Below are positions 8,249 through 16,616 of a stretch of DNA of 64,000 nt, piece by piece; positions within the stretch are counted from its first letter, which is position 1; every line of letters starts with the position of its first letter. Origin of the DNA: Methylobacterium sp. 17Sr1-1. GTDB taxonomy: Bacteria > Pseudomonadota > Alphaproteobacteria > Rhizobiales > Beijerinckiaceae. The stretch is taken from NCBI RefSeq assembly GCF_003173775.1, contig NZ_CP029552.1:2500501-2564500 (forward strand), in the 5' to 3' direction. The notes below the pieces were generated by a model, which made no database searches, had not been told where the DNA came from, and was given only the letters and a program-made list of their open reading frames with translations. The position numbers were made by a program, and so were the translations under genes.

Positions 8249-9264
8249 TTGTTGGTGCCCACGTAATAGCAGCAGGCTCAAGGCCGCTAACTGCTAATCT
8301 GGGCGTTGGCGACGACACTGGAGGGAGCGGGGCGGGCTAGATGCGCGCCCACGCTTCTATTGCATACGGCGCAATATTTCCCCGGTACTCACAATAGTGT
8401 AAGTGCCATTTCTGTTTTCGTTAACGCCGTATCCATCACTTTCTTACCTCAAAACGCCCTTTTACCGTCTTGGTACCCTGCAAGCCGCCGCACTCGCTGA
8501 CTGTCAGATACACTACCATCATATAAACTGCGCCCGCTTCGTCCGTAGCGTTGAAGCGCTCAACTTCAATTTGTTCCATAATACCCTCGCCATCAGTTCA
8601 GGGTATTATTTTAGAGATATTTGATATTTTTGGCCGGCTGCGCCGAAGAAAATCTGCCTTGTACAAATTGGGGAAGTCATTGCCCGCCCCAATTCACTGA
8701 TATCTGAGTAGATTACTAGCTGATTTGCTTATTCAAGTTCCGGTAAACATCATTCAGGCCGTCTCCCTTGAAGAAGGGATACCGGGCTCGCCCTCGATGT
8801 CGTGGATCATATCCTCATGCTGCTCGACGACGAGGGCGACTCGGATCCGACGTCCCGGAAGGGCTGTGCCGGCCAAGAGGCCACCCACGATCGGCCCGCC
8901 TGAGCGCCAGCCGACACGCGAGAACAAACCGCGTTCCGCTACTACCGAAATTGCTACCCAACTCGTTGGGATCGGCCGATATGAAGCGGGATGACGGTGA
9001 TCCACCGTCCCGGAAAACGCCGCAACTTCAGTATGTGAGAAAACAGATGGGGCGAAAAAGAACAGCGGAGAACGAATTTCAAGATCGGTGGACGGGATCA
9101 TAACGGCGGAGCGCTCTTGGAGCCGATTGTTCCAGCTTGTCGTACTCCATTCTTACAGGGCATCCCATAGCCCTGTGTCGAACTTGCCGTCGACGGCGTC
9201 AAACCCGCCGCTCTCCTTTGACGTGTGCCGAACCCCTGTCGGCCAAGATACCTGACATCCTCGC
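8249..9264. other. About 1-kb region without a supported gene
   Basis: No convincing coding sequence. Open frames here are short, overlap on both strands and match no family. A 40-codon stretch around 8790-8905 (reading VDHILMLLDDEGDS on the plus strand) faintly recalls DUF4276-type proteins but has no start and a nearby stop, so at most it is a relic. An inverted repeat at 8578-8609 is listed separately. Confidence 0.5.
8578..8609. terminator. Possible hairpin terminator
   Basis: ATAATACCCT and AGGGTATTAT form perfect 10-bp arms around a 12-base loop, with T-rich sequence on the right. It lies 330 bases after the HEPN-type gene, which is rather far, and the arms are AT-rich, so it may be another kind of palindrome. 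Confidence 0.35.
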
Positions 9265-10479
9265 TCAGGTACGACCTCCTGCAGCCCACGCCCTGAGCTC
9301 CTCAAGCGTGTAGGGATCAAGCGGGTCCGAACTGTTCCGATGCGCACGTCGGTGACAGGTTGGGCAAAGGACGAGAAGGTGTTCTGGAAGAGTTGTCCGT
9401 TTGCCGACGGCCAAGGGCGTTTGATGGTGCGCATCGAACATCCCAGCATCGCTGTGAGCGAAGCTGCACGCTTCGCACGTGAACACTCCATACCGCTCCC
9501 TGTTGAGTCGTTTAGCCTCCTTGGCGACCTTCCCCTTCCGCTCGATCGCCAGCTGCAGCCGCAACACACGTTCGCCTTCGTCGGCGTTGGCGGCTGGGAT
9601 CTTGGGAAGCTTCGCAGTGACCAAGGTGGGCTTGCTGGGATCGTAGAAGTTGCCGGGTAGCGGAAGTGCTACGCTCTCAAGCGGCCATTCGCGCAACGCC
9701 TCCCACAGGCGCTCCATAGCCGCATCTGGATGCACGATTCCATCTTGCGACCCAGCAAGGATGGTACGGTCTGGAAAGCCCAGGTCCCCAACGAGGTGTG
9801 GCGCTCCAACGAAGCGCCAAACATCGTGGAGCGCGATAGCTACGGGCCATTGGGTGAGGCGAGCGACCTCCTCAGGATCGGTGACCAAGGTTCTAGTCAA
9901 CCCATAGACCTGTGCGACCTTCGCGACGTTCAGCACGCGGCCCTCGAAGCCATCGCGAACGTCGCGCCCACCGCCAATGGTGACCACGAAGGGGCTTGCC
10001 TCAGCTCGGCGCGCCGCACCTGCCGCGATCTGAAAGTAGCTCCTTTCGTTGATGCTGCCGCGAGCGCCGAAGCATAGAACGTGAGACCCAAGGGGTCCGA
10101 ACACGGCCTTGACTCCCATAATCGCGTCCGCGGATAGCGCGACATCGCTGAGCTGCGTTCTCGAGCGCGAAGACTCGAGCATGCCACCCGCTGCCTCGAT
10201 CATGCGGCGCAGCCGGGTCTCATTCGCAGAACCGATGTTGCTCGCTGGTTTGTAGCCGGCGATACGGGGCCGGCCCAACATTTCCATCACTCGCGAAATA
10301 TTCTGCATACGGTACTCGACTGACCCATCGCTGCGACTTGCCAGAGGGCCGGCACGAAGCTGGCGGCGGATCTCAGCCTTCGAGTACGAAGCTCCCTCAC
10401 GCTCGAGGCGCAACATGTCCAGGTAGGCTGTGACGGTAGCTTGCAGCTCAGCATCCGTCCATTCAGTCTCAGCGACCAC
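9265..10479 (-). CDS. HNH endonuclease (restriction-type)
   Basis: 404 residues with a GTG start. The C-terminus is a classic zinc-bound HNH (beta-beta-alpha metal) nuclease: CEAC (335-338), FDAHHQTPLAV with His351-His352, and LVLCPTCHRRAH (372-375). Residues 8-85 (WTDAELQATVTAYLDML, YSKAEIRRQL, VEYRMQNISRVMEMLG, GYKPASNIG) form an N-terminal domain seen in many stand-alone HNH proteins of defence islands. The central part (VFGPLGSHVLCFGARGSINE to VVTIGGGRDVRDG) is not familiar and could be the DNA- or modification-recognition module. No methyltransferase is next to it, so a modification-dependent restriction enzyme or a lone nuclease is more likely than a classical R-M pair. Confidence 0.8.
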   Translation of the reverse strand: MVAETEWTDAELQATVTAYLDMLRLEREGASYSKAEIRRQLRAGPLASRSDGSVEYRMQNISRVMEMLGRPRIAGYKPASNIGSANETRLRRMIEAAGGMLESSRSRTQLSDVALSADAIMGVKAVFGPLGSHVLCFGARGSINERSYFQIAAGAARRAEASPFVVTIGGGRDVRDGFEGRVLNVAKVAQVYGLTRTLVTDPEEVARLTQWPVAIALHDVWRFVGAPHLVGDLGFPDRTILAGSQDGIVHPDAAMERLWEALREWPLESVALPLPGNFYDPSKPTLVTAKLPKIPAANADEGERVLRLQLAIERKGKVAKEAKRLNRERYGVFTCEACSFAHSDAGMFDAHHQTPLAVGKRTTLPEHLLVLCPTCHRRAHRNSSDPLDPYTLEELRAWAAGGRT

Positions 10480-10646
10480 TGCGATCCTCCAGCCTGTACC
10501 TCTGAGGCGCTATATAATTTTCATTTCCTGAAGGTTTAATTTGGAGTGGTGCAGCCACCGCTGTTGAGAATTGCACCCGGGACAATGCCAATCAGCTGGC
10601 TCGCGGCTCCCATCCGATCCGCTTGAGCGTGTCGATCAGCGTCTGC

Positions 10647-10730
10647 GAGCGGATCGAGTTGTCCGATGTGACATCCATCGTCACCCAGCATCAGCGGTTT
10701 GCGGTGCGCTGCCCGTCCTGCTGCGGCTGT
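10647..10730 (+). pseudogene. IS66 transposase zinc-binding fragment
   Basis: The plus-strand frame reads IELSDVTSIVTQHQRFAVRCPSC, cut here to its key features: the 'VT-x-H-x-RFAVRCPSC' pattern of the zinc finger near the N-terminus of IS66 TnpC proteins. Fewer than 30 residues remain. It abuts an IS5 fragment on the other strand. Confidence 0.5.
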
Positions 10731-10783
10731 AGCAGCCGGGCGATCCGCTCTAATTGCGCGTCGTTCAGTTCAAAGCGTCGCAT
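10691..10783 (-). pseudogene. IS5-family transposase N-terminal fragment
   Basis: The minus strand from the ATG at 10783 reads MRRFELNDAQLERIARLLQ, the usual start of IS5-family (DUF4096-type) transposases, and stops after 30 codons. Homology ends near 10731, where IS66-like sequence on the other strand takes over. This is nested insertion debris. Confidence 0.6.
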
Positions 10784-10851
10784 CAGGACCACATGAATGG
10801 GCGCTCATCTCGCACGTGCGACCTCTTTGCAGAGCCGCCCTCGTGCATGCA

Positions 10852-11289
10852 TTAGGTAGGTTGCGCATCCTGTGCAGAGGCGAGCGACCGCAGGCGGGAA
10901 AGACTGATGACGCGCTGGCCGTTCTTTCCCATGGCTCCTGCGGCCATCCATGCGGGCTCACCAGGACCATCATAGATGATCTCAGCTTCGTAGCGAGAGA
11001 GAATTTTGAGCACAACGAGGCGGACGCAGGTAGCGTAGAGAGCAATGCTTTTACCCCTCTCGCCAGTCATCTTGATTTGCACGTCTCCATGCTCATCAAA
11101 TGCATCGTGACCTGGGTAAGACGCTGGGTGCAGTGTCAATCCGAGCGCCTGCGCTGCGATCACCTCACCAATAGAGCCGACTAGGTGTCCATCAGGGGTG
11201 AACTTCCGCCTTGGGTAAGCCATCTCAAGCTCGGCAACGGCGTCATAGATTCGCGCGACAGGCGCAGGGAGTGGTATTCGTTTGCCCAT
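10852..11289 (-). CDS. DUF6998-like protein, probable PD-(D/E)XK-type nuclease fold
   Basis: 145 residues. The pattern YPRRKFTPDGHLVGSIGEVIAA, followed by GHDAFDEHGDVQIKM and IIYDGPGEPAW, matches small DUF6998-type proteins. The spaced acidic residues and QIK (Glu in GSIGE, Asp in GHDAF, Q-I-K) look like a PD-(D/E)XK restriction endonuclease-like core. It starts with ATG and is followed, past IS remnants, by the HNH endonuclease on the same strand about 370 bases away. A DNA-cleaving or DNA-binding role in defence is inference from the fold pattern. The family itself is uncharacterised as far as I know. Confidence 0.62.
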   Translation of the reverse strand: MGKRIPLPAPVARIYDAVAELEMAYPRRKFTPDGHLVGSIGEVIAAQALGLTLHPASYPGHDAFDEHGDVQIKMTGERGKSIALYATCVRLVVLKILSRYEAEIIYDGPGEPAWMAAGAMGKNGQRVISLSRLRSLASAQDAQPT

Positions 11290-11496
11290 GTAGCCGGTCT
11301 TCCTCTGAGACTCGCGTTACTAGCACGCGCTCTGCCGTCCGCGCGAACGATTTAATTACATTCTCTTGCATGCCCAGCACTAAAATGTTATGTCTGACGA
11401 ATTGCGTGTATGTTTTTGATCAAAAATATAGCATTTTATTTCATACATTATGAAAGCGGCGCATGTACTATTACGCATCTCGAACGTCGTTTATAG

Positions 11497-12087
11497 GTGT
11501 TGTCAGTGCTAGTTATCTCAACTATTTTAGCTGTCATCGGATTATTTTGGTTTATAGATACGACGGCAGAAAGGATCGCAAAAAGAAAAAAGAAAGTTGG
11601 ACTGGATCAAATTACTGGTTTCTCGCCAGTCGTGTCATATTTCTGGGAATTCAGAAGATCTGGGATTGCACTTGATCCTCATTCATTTCGATTTGCAGTG
11701 TTAAGAGATGGACGTGTAAAATTATACGGCTTTGAACAAGTTATGTCCGTCGAGATATCGCGGAATGGTTGCTCATTAACGAAGACAGATCGCAACAGCC
11801 AATTTGCCGGCTCAGTCGTTGGCGCTGCGCTACTCGGGCCCGTTGGACTCGTGTTAGGAGGCATGACAGGCGCAAAAAGGCATATCGAGAGGACGTGTAA
11901 GCTTTCCCTGAAAATTTACACTAATGATATTCACGAGCCTGCAATAGAAATAGTGTTTATCAATAACAAATTAGGAATTGATACGAGAAGCTCTAGAATA
12001 GAACTTGCTTCGCAAGCCCTAGATGCGTGGTATGGCCGCTTCCAAGCAATTTTAAAATCCAACGCGGCAGCATTTTCTAGGACATAA
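11497..12087 (+). CDS. Small AT-rich membrane protein with glycine-zipper-like hydrophobic segment
   Basis: 196 residues, GTG start, AT-rich. Residues 1-20 (LVISTILAVIGLFWFI) form a transmembrane helix followed by a basic stretch (RIAKRKKK), so the bulk faces the cytoplasm. The middle part looks like a small PH- or Bsp-like beta domain (FAVLRDGRVKLYGFEQV). Residues about 105-128 (GSVVGAALLGPVGLVLGG) are a Gly-rich hydrophobic hairpin of the glycine-zipper type. I do not recognise the family. Such small membrane proteins in islands sometimes serve as pore-forming or superinfection-exclusion proteins, but nothing here proves it. Upstream, 11290-11496 is AT-rich promoter-like sequence shared with the divergent DUF6998-like gene. 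Confidence 0.62.
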   Translation: MLSVLVISTILAVIGLFWFIDTTAERIAKRKKKVGLDQITGFSPVVSYFWEFRRSGIALDPHSFRFAVLRDGRVKLYGFEQVMSVEISRNGCSLTKTDRNSQFAGSVVGAALLGPVGLVLGGMTGAKRHIERTCKLSLKIYTNDIHEPAIEIVFINNKLGIDTRSSRIELASQALDAWYGRFQAILKSNAAAFSRT

Positions 12088-12263
12088 ATAGGCGTAAATG
12101 GAATTTATCCAGAAAATAACAAGTTGTTCACAGTCTCGGTATCGTCCAGTTTAGCGGTAGGAATGGCACATTTCGACAGACTGTAGAGTCGAGATATCAC
12201 GCTTGCAGCCTAGTTGTAAACTGTACATCTTGCCTAATAGTTGTCTATCACTTTGTAAATACT
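12088..12263. other. Short AT-rich spacer without gene
   Basis: Nothing recognisable is seen between the membrane protein stop and the IS66 fragment. Confidence 0.5.
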
Positions 12264-12362
12264 TCAGCGGGACGCAAATGGCTCACGCTCGTTATTCGTG
12301 ACCATCACACGGCCGGGAAGGTCGATGAATGCCAAGAGCTGTTCCCGGACTCGTCCAATTTT
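12264..12362 (-). pseudogene. IS66 transposase (TnpC) C-terminal fragment
   Basis: The minus strand reads GRVREQLLAFIDLPGRVMVTNNERE and then degenerates. This is the 'LLaFLd-P-VxxTNNxxER' region of IS66 TnpC proteins, which includes the catalytic Glu. A small frameshift after NERE destroys the expected A-L-R-P continuation. It lies immediately beside the IS1380 remnant, which probably inserted into or next to it. Confidence 0.62.
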
Positions 12363-12454
12363 GTTTTGCAACGCGCTTGTCAGGTCGCACGAGCTCGGGA
12401 TGGCGAGGATTCGATAGCCGCGGCTCCAGCATCCTGCGCATGGCGGAAAGGCTC

Positions 12455-13215
12455 TAGCCCGGATCATTCACGACTGCGGTGATGGGCTTTCTGCGTCTGG
12501 CGAAGCCTCGCCGGGTGGTTGTGCAAACGCGCGAGATCGGCGCCCGTGCTGTTGGCCGGGGATCGGGTGCTGATCGCGGGTCTGGCGGGTTGCAACGCGG
12601 GGGTTCGACCGGGGCAGATGCCCCACAGCTCAACAGGTGAGACGCGGCAGGCGGTCGAGAACGAGGCGCAGGATCGCCTGATCGGGACAGGCGCTGGGCA
12701 GATGAAGCGTGACGCGGGTTTTCAACGTGACAACCCGCATGGCGAGCTTCACGAGCCGCAGCCGGAGGGTGTCGAACTGCGCGACCCGCCAGGTGGAGCG
12801 CTTCGGCATGAGGCTGCGCAGCGACCACAGGATCCAGTAAGCGCCCGTGTGCAGCATCAGGCGGAACGCGTTGGCGGTCGCCTTCATGCACGAGGTGCGG
12901 TCGGCTGCGAGGTGGCGCTTCCACGCCTTGATGTGGTTCTCCGCCTGACCACGCCCGCAGTAGACCTCCTTGTAGATCCTGCGCGGGTCGCCACCGGTGA
13001 GGCTCGTGACGATGAAGCGGGTGTCCGTGCCCTGCGGTCCGGCCTCGACGTAGGCGATAACGCGCTCGACGCGGGACCAACTCCGCGCGCCGTTGAAGAA
13101 CGCCTTGTAGCGGCGCAGCTTACTCTGATCGGGTCGGGCGGCGTGACGGGCTGCCGTGCTCGCCTCCAGCGCCGTGACGTGCCGGCGCAGCGTCGGGGTG
13201 GCGGCGTCTTCAGGC
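12455..13215 (-). pseudogene. IS1380-family transposase, C-terminal half with one element end
   Basis: A continuous minus-strand frame from about 13215 to the stop near 12630 reads TLRRHVTALEASTAARHAA, SKLRRYKAFFNGARSWSRVE, YVEAGPQGTDTRFIVTSL, YCGRGQAENHIKAWKRHLAA, RTSCMKATANAFRLMLHTGA and MPKRSTWRVAQFDTLRLRL, all typical of IS1380 transposases. The N-terminal half (about 230 residues) is missing and the frame is closed by stops upstream. At 12455-12473 AGCCCGGATCATTCACGA resembles the terminal inverted repeat of this IS family; no matching left end is visible. Two large antisense open frames over this region are shadows. Confidence 0.78.
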
Positions 13216-13478
13216 GCAGGCGGATGCGTCGGCGACCTCGACTGGGATCTGCACTTCGTGGATGTGACGGTCGTGCATGCCCATCAGCACGCCGTCGGGT
13301 GCGCGCCGGATTGGTGCACACCCAATAAGGTGTTGCTCCCCCACGGCGTGGCCGCCCTCAGGCCTGGATCAGTCCATAGAATTCCGGGCTATGCCGCTGG
13401 CTGATGTTGGGTGAATTGTTGGTCTTAAACCAACGCCACCTTAATTTCCCTTACGCTTCAGCCACTTAGGGACAATGT
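13216..13478. other. Region without a supported gene
   Basis: Only short frames occur. Sequence between the truncated IS1380 end and the tRNA-like fragment shows no recognisable product. Confidence 0.45.
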
Positions 13479-13504
13479 TGGCGGAGACGGAGGGATTCGA
13501 ACCC
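13479..13504 (-). other. tRNA 3'-end-like fragment (possible attachment site)
   Basis: Read on the minus strand this is GGGTTCGAATCCCTCCGTCTCCGCCA by parts: a T-loop (GGTTCGAATCCC), a 3' acceptor strand (CGTCTCC), a discriminator G and CCA. This matches the end of a tRNA-Ser-like gene. The sequence further upstream does not fold as the rest of a tRNA, and the T stem has a mismatch, so it is a fragment. Such fragments are left as att copies by integrases that use tRNA 3' ends. It lies 128 bases downstream of the integrase stop. Confidence 0.45.
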
Positions 13505-13631
13505 ACAGCGGCCCATTCCCAGGCATCGTTGCAAATTCGAGCGTCAGCCTCGTACCCCTTCAGAGTGACTTGCGTCTATGATTACGTTTTTCCTATGATA
13601 ATGATTCAAATTGAAATATCCAATAGATGAA

Positions 13632-15452
13632 CTACATCTTATATTTGATGCTTTGCTCATTTAAAACAGGAAGCTGTAGGTTTTGGTAGGCGATTTTGTC
13701 GATGTCTTTGTGCAGCCGAGCCAGCGGGATACCGCAATCGAGCGTTCCATCAACTCGTCGCTCGCGCCCGTATCGACGCCCGACGCCGCCGCCCGCATGG
13801 CCAGTTAATGCATTGTGGACCTCTTCACTCAAGCCAGCCTCACGGCAAGCTCGCTTGAAGGTGTGCCGGAAGGAGTGAAACGTCTTAGCCGAGTGATCCA
13901 CGACATGTACCCCAAGATAGCGCCCGAACCACTTGGTCCACGCTTTAGCTTTCGCGTCGATAGGCGGGGCAAATGCAGGCCATAGGGGCGCAGTCAGTGG
14001 ATGCAGCTTCGCTTGAGTTGCTACAACTTCTAACAAACCGAGCCGGATCAACTCGTGATGGACTGGCACTGATCGAGCCGATGAGGCGGTCTTTAGGTTT
14101 TGGTCAGCTCCCTCGTTGGTGATGTCGAGATACCAAATCTCATTCTCGCCCTGGCGCACATCCCCGATTTTGAGCTGTGCAATCTCAGTGCGTCGCGCGC
14201 CGCTGAAGAGGGCAATCAGTGGGAACCAGTATGCCGCTTCACCCTGACCGCCGAGGGGGCGCTCACCGCGCGCGTAAACGGGCGAGGCGAACAGCCGTTG
14301 GAGCTCAGCCGCGCTGAATGGCTCGTAGGGTTCACGTTCGGCGGGCGCGACGTCGAAGCCGATGTGGAACGGGTTCGACCAAGCTGGCAGCGCCTCGAAG
14401 TGCCCGTCACGTTCAGCGCGGGCAAGCACGCCGCTGAGAAGGGCCAAAGTCTTGTTGACCGTTTGCGCGTTGCGCCGTGGGTAACTGCTTAGATCCTGTT
14501 TCAGCAACTCGGGCAGAGGCAGGCGGCCGAGCCGGGTGGGGAGCGCCTTCGGCAGGCGGACCAAGGCATCACGGAAGGCGCGTGTATGGTTCTTAGAGAT
14601 CGCGGTGATTGGCAGGTCGCCAATGAGTTCGATGAAGCGTCGCACGGCCCGCTCGGCCTCGGCAATGGAGGACGGCTGAGGTCTTCTTGCACCAGTGCCA
14701 CCGGCTTCCGACCATAGCCCCAGAGCGGCGGACAGCGCCAAGCCAGCCGGCTCAGATGAGCGCTGCTCAGACGGACGCTCTGGGGTCGCCACATCGTCGC
14801 CCTTGAGGCGGGCCCGGATGCCGGCGAGGGCATCACGCTGAGCCTTGGCGAAGGCGAGTTCGAGCTCCCGCCAGGCAGGATCATCGGGCGCCAGAGCGAT
14901 ACCACGAGCCTCGACCGCGCGATTGACGAAGGAACTCGTCGACTCGCCCGGTCGCATCTGCGCGACTTGCTGACGCGTGTAGCGGTCCAATTCCTCGATA
15001 AGCATCCGGTATGCCCGCAGATCGTCGAGCGTCATGCCGAGCCCGTCGTGAGGGCCCTGGCCGTCCTCGCGAGCCATATCGAGCCCGACGCCTCTCGTGC
15101 GGATCACCTCGTCCGTGCCGAGGAGATGGATCTCGTGGTCGCGCGCCAGAGCAGCGATCTGGTCCGCGCTAATTCCTACCTCCGGCCCCTCGTTGAGCAA
15201 GCGCCGCGCTTGATCGACGAGCCGGTGCGCTTCGGCGATGTGGGTGAGCACCCGCCGGTCGGCCGTCGGGCCGTCATTGGTCTGAAGGGAGCGGATGACC
15301 TCGGTCTTGAAGCGGCCGGTCCGCGCATTGACGAGAGCCGCCAGCGCCTCCGGCCAGAGAGGCGGGGCTGGTTTGCCAGCGAGATCGTCGGGGAGGGGAA
15401 AGCGAAACTCGTAACGGCCGGCGCGGCGCTGAACGAACTTCATGCGGCCCAT
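13632..15452 (-). CDS. Tyrosine recombinase / site-specific integrase
   Basis: About 606 residues from the ATG at 15452 (a GTG at 15503 would add 17). The N-terminus, KFVQRRAGRYEFRFPLPDDL, is the DUF6538-like start common in alphaproteobacterial island integrases. The catalytic domain has GARRTEIAQLK (first Arg), TFHSFRHTFKRA (His-x-x-Arg), LTGHAGGGVG (His) and RRYGRERR (Tyr). All expected residues are present, so it may be active. It lies at the right edge of the AT-rich island and its start faces tRNA-Glu, the likely integration target. The end codes AYQNLQLPVLNE, AT-rich like the island. Confidence 0.92.
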   Translation of the reverse strand: MGRMKFVQRRAGRYEFRFPLPDDLAGKPAPPLWPEALAALVNARTGRFKTEVIRSLQTNDGPTADRRVLTHIAEAHRLVDQARRLLNEGPEVGISADQIAALARDHEIHLLGTDEVIRTRGVGLDMAREDGQGPHDGLGMTLDDLRAYRMLIEELDRYTRQQVAQMRPGESTSSFVNRAVEARGIALAPDDPAWRELELAFAKAQRDALAGIRARLKGDDVATPERPSEQRSSEPAGLALSAALGLWSEAGGTGARRPQPSSIAEAERAVRRFIELIGDLPITAISKNHTRAFRDALVRLPKALPTRLGRLPLPELLKQDLSSYPRRNAQTVNKTLALLSGVLARAERDGHFEALPAWSNPFHIGFDVAPAEREPYEPFSAAELQRLFASPVYARGERPLGGQGEAAYWFPLIALFSGARRTEIAQLKIGDVRQGENEIWYLDITNEGADQNLKTASSARSVPVHHELIRLGLLEVVATQAKLHPLTAPLWPAFAPPIDAKAKAWTKWFGRYLGVHVVDHSAKTFHSFRHTFKRACREAGLSEEVHNALTGHAGGGVGRRYGRERRVDGTLDCGIPLARLHKDIDKIAYQNLQLPVLNEQSIKYKM

Positions 15453-15548
15453 CGTACTTGGTCCCGTAGCACGCGAGTGTAGCACGCGCTGAAGGGTAAG
15501 CACCTGAAAATCAACAGATTCTGGGATTGCAATGACTTAGCCACCGCA

Positions 15549-15624
15549 TGGCGCGCCCTACGGGACTCGAACCCGTGTTTTCGCCGTGAAAGGGCGACGT
15601 CCTAGACCGCTAGACGAAGGGCGC
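15549..15624 (-). tRNA. tRNA-Glu (anticodon TTC)
   Basis: 76 bases with encoded CCA. Read on the minus strand, acceptor GCGCCCT pairs with AGGGCGC, the D arm contains TAGCGGTCTAGGA, the anticodon loop is CTTTCAC and the T arm is CGGGTTCGAGTCCCG. Its 3' end faces the integrase gene, about 100 bases away, which fits use as the chromosomal attachment site of the island. Confidence 0.95.
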
Positions 15625-15752
15625 CGGTGCGGGGCGAAGGGAGCTATAGTGGGGTTCTGTCGGCAGGGCAACCGGATTGATGCACTTGACGGGGGGCGAG
15701 GGCTCGGTCTTGTCGGCGCTAGGTTGGGCCTTGAACGCGGGCGGGACGACGG

Positions 15753-16586
15753 ATGACGACGAGGCAGGCGCCGCGCGGGGGCGGTTGGAAGGGCAGCCAG
15801 GGCAAGGGCGGGCCGGGTAAAGGTGGCTTCGGCAAAGGCGGGTCCGGTCGCCGATCCGGGGACGAGGCGCGGAACGACCGCGAGGATGTGACGGTGCTGT
15901 ACGGCTGGCACCCGGTCTCCGAGGCGCTGCGCAACCCGAAGCGGGAGTTTCGCCGGCTGCTCGCTACCGAGAATGCGGCGGTTCGCCTCGCGGAGGAGGT
16001 GGGCGAGCTGCGCATCACCCCCGAGATCGTCAAGCCCGGCGCCATCACGGGGCTGCTCGGGCCGGATGCGGTGCATCAGGGCCTCTATCTCGAGGCCGAG
16101 CCCCTGGCCGGCCCGGCCTTCGACGCGCTGCCCGACGATGCGGTGCTGCTCGCCCTCGATCAGATCACCGATCCGCACAATGTCGGCGCCATCGTGCGCA
16201 CGGCGGCGGCCTTCGGCGTCACCGCCATCGTCACCACCGCCCGGCACTCGCCGACGGTCACCGGGGTGCTCGCCAAATCCGCCTCGGGCGGGCTCGAGCA
16301 CGTGCCGTTCGTGGTGGTGCGCAACCTCGCCGAGGCCCTGATCGAGCTCGGCGAGCGCGGCTTCACCCGGGTCGGCCTCGATTCCGAGGCGCCCGAGACC
16401 CTCGACGCGGTCGGTCCGAAGACGCCGCTGGTGGTGGTGCTCGGGGCCGAGGGCAAGGGCCTGCGCCAGCGCACCCGCGAGTGCTGCGACGTGATGGCCC
16501 GGATCCCGTTCCGCGGCGCGATCCAGAGCCTCAACGTCTCGAACGCCGCCGCGATCACCCTCTACGCCCTGATGCCCCGCGCCTGA
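15753..16586 (+). CDS. rlmB: 23S rRNA (guanosine-2'-O-)-methyltransferase RlmB
   Basis: 277 residues of the SpoU/TrmH family, which methylates the ribose of G2251 in 23S rRNA using SAM. The N-terminal 45 residues are a Gly/Lys-rich low-complexity tail. Then come the substrate-binding domain (YGWHPVSEALRNPKR) and the knotted catalytic domain with motif 1 DPHNVGAIVRTAAAFG, motif 2 VVVLGAEGKGLR and motif 3 IPFRGAIQSLNVSNAAAI. All three SpoU motifs are intact. It starts at an ATG 128 bases from tRNA-Glu, reading away from it. Confidence 0.93.
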   Translation: MTTRQAPRGGGWKGSQGKGGPGKGGFGKGGSGRRSGDEARNDREDVTVLYGWHPVSEALRNPKREFRRLLATENAAVRLAEEVGELRITPEIVKPGAITGLLGPDAVHQGLYLEAEPLAGPAFDALPDDAVLLALDQITDPHNVGAIVRTAAAFGVTAIVTTARHSPTVTGVLAKSASGGLEHVPFVVVRNLAEALIELGERGFTRVGLDSEAPETLDAVGPKTPLVVVLGAEGKGLRQRTRECCDVMARIPFRGAIQSLNVSNAAAITLYALMPRA

Positions 16587-16616
16587 GAATCCAGAGGCGC
16601 GGGACGCTCCCGGGCG

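Noticed and set aside
8768..9103. Possible DUF4276-like gene (VDHILMLLDDEGDS)
   Set aside because: Only about 15 residues look familiar, the frame is short with no start and adjacent stops, and overlapping frames exist on both strands.
12519..13328. 269-codon plus-strand frame
   Set aside because: Antisense to the IS1380 transposase, whose conserved motifs are clear on the other strand.
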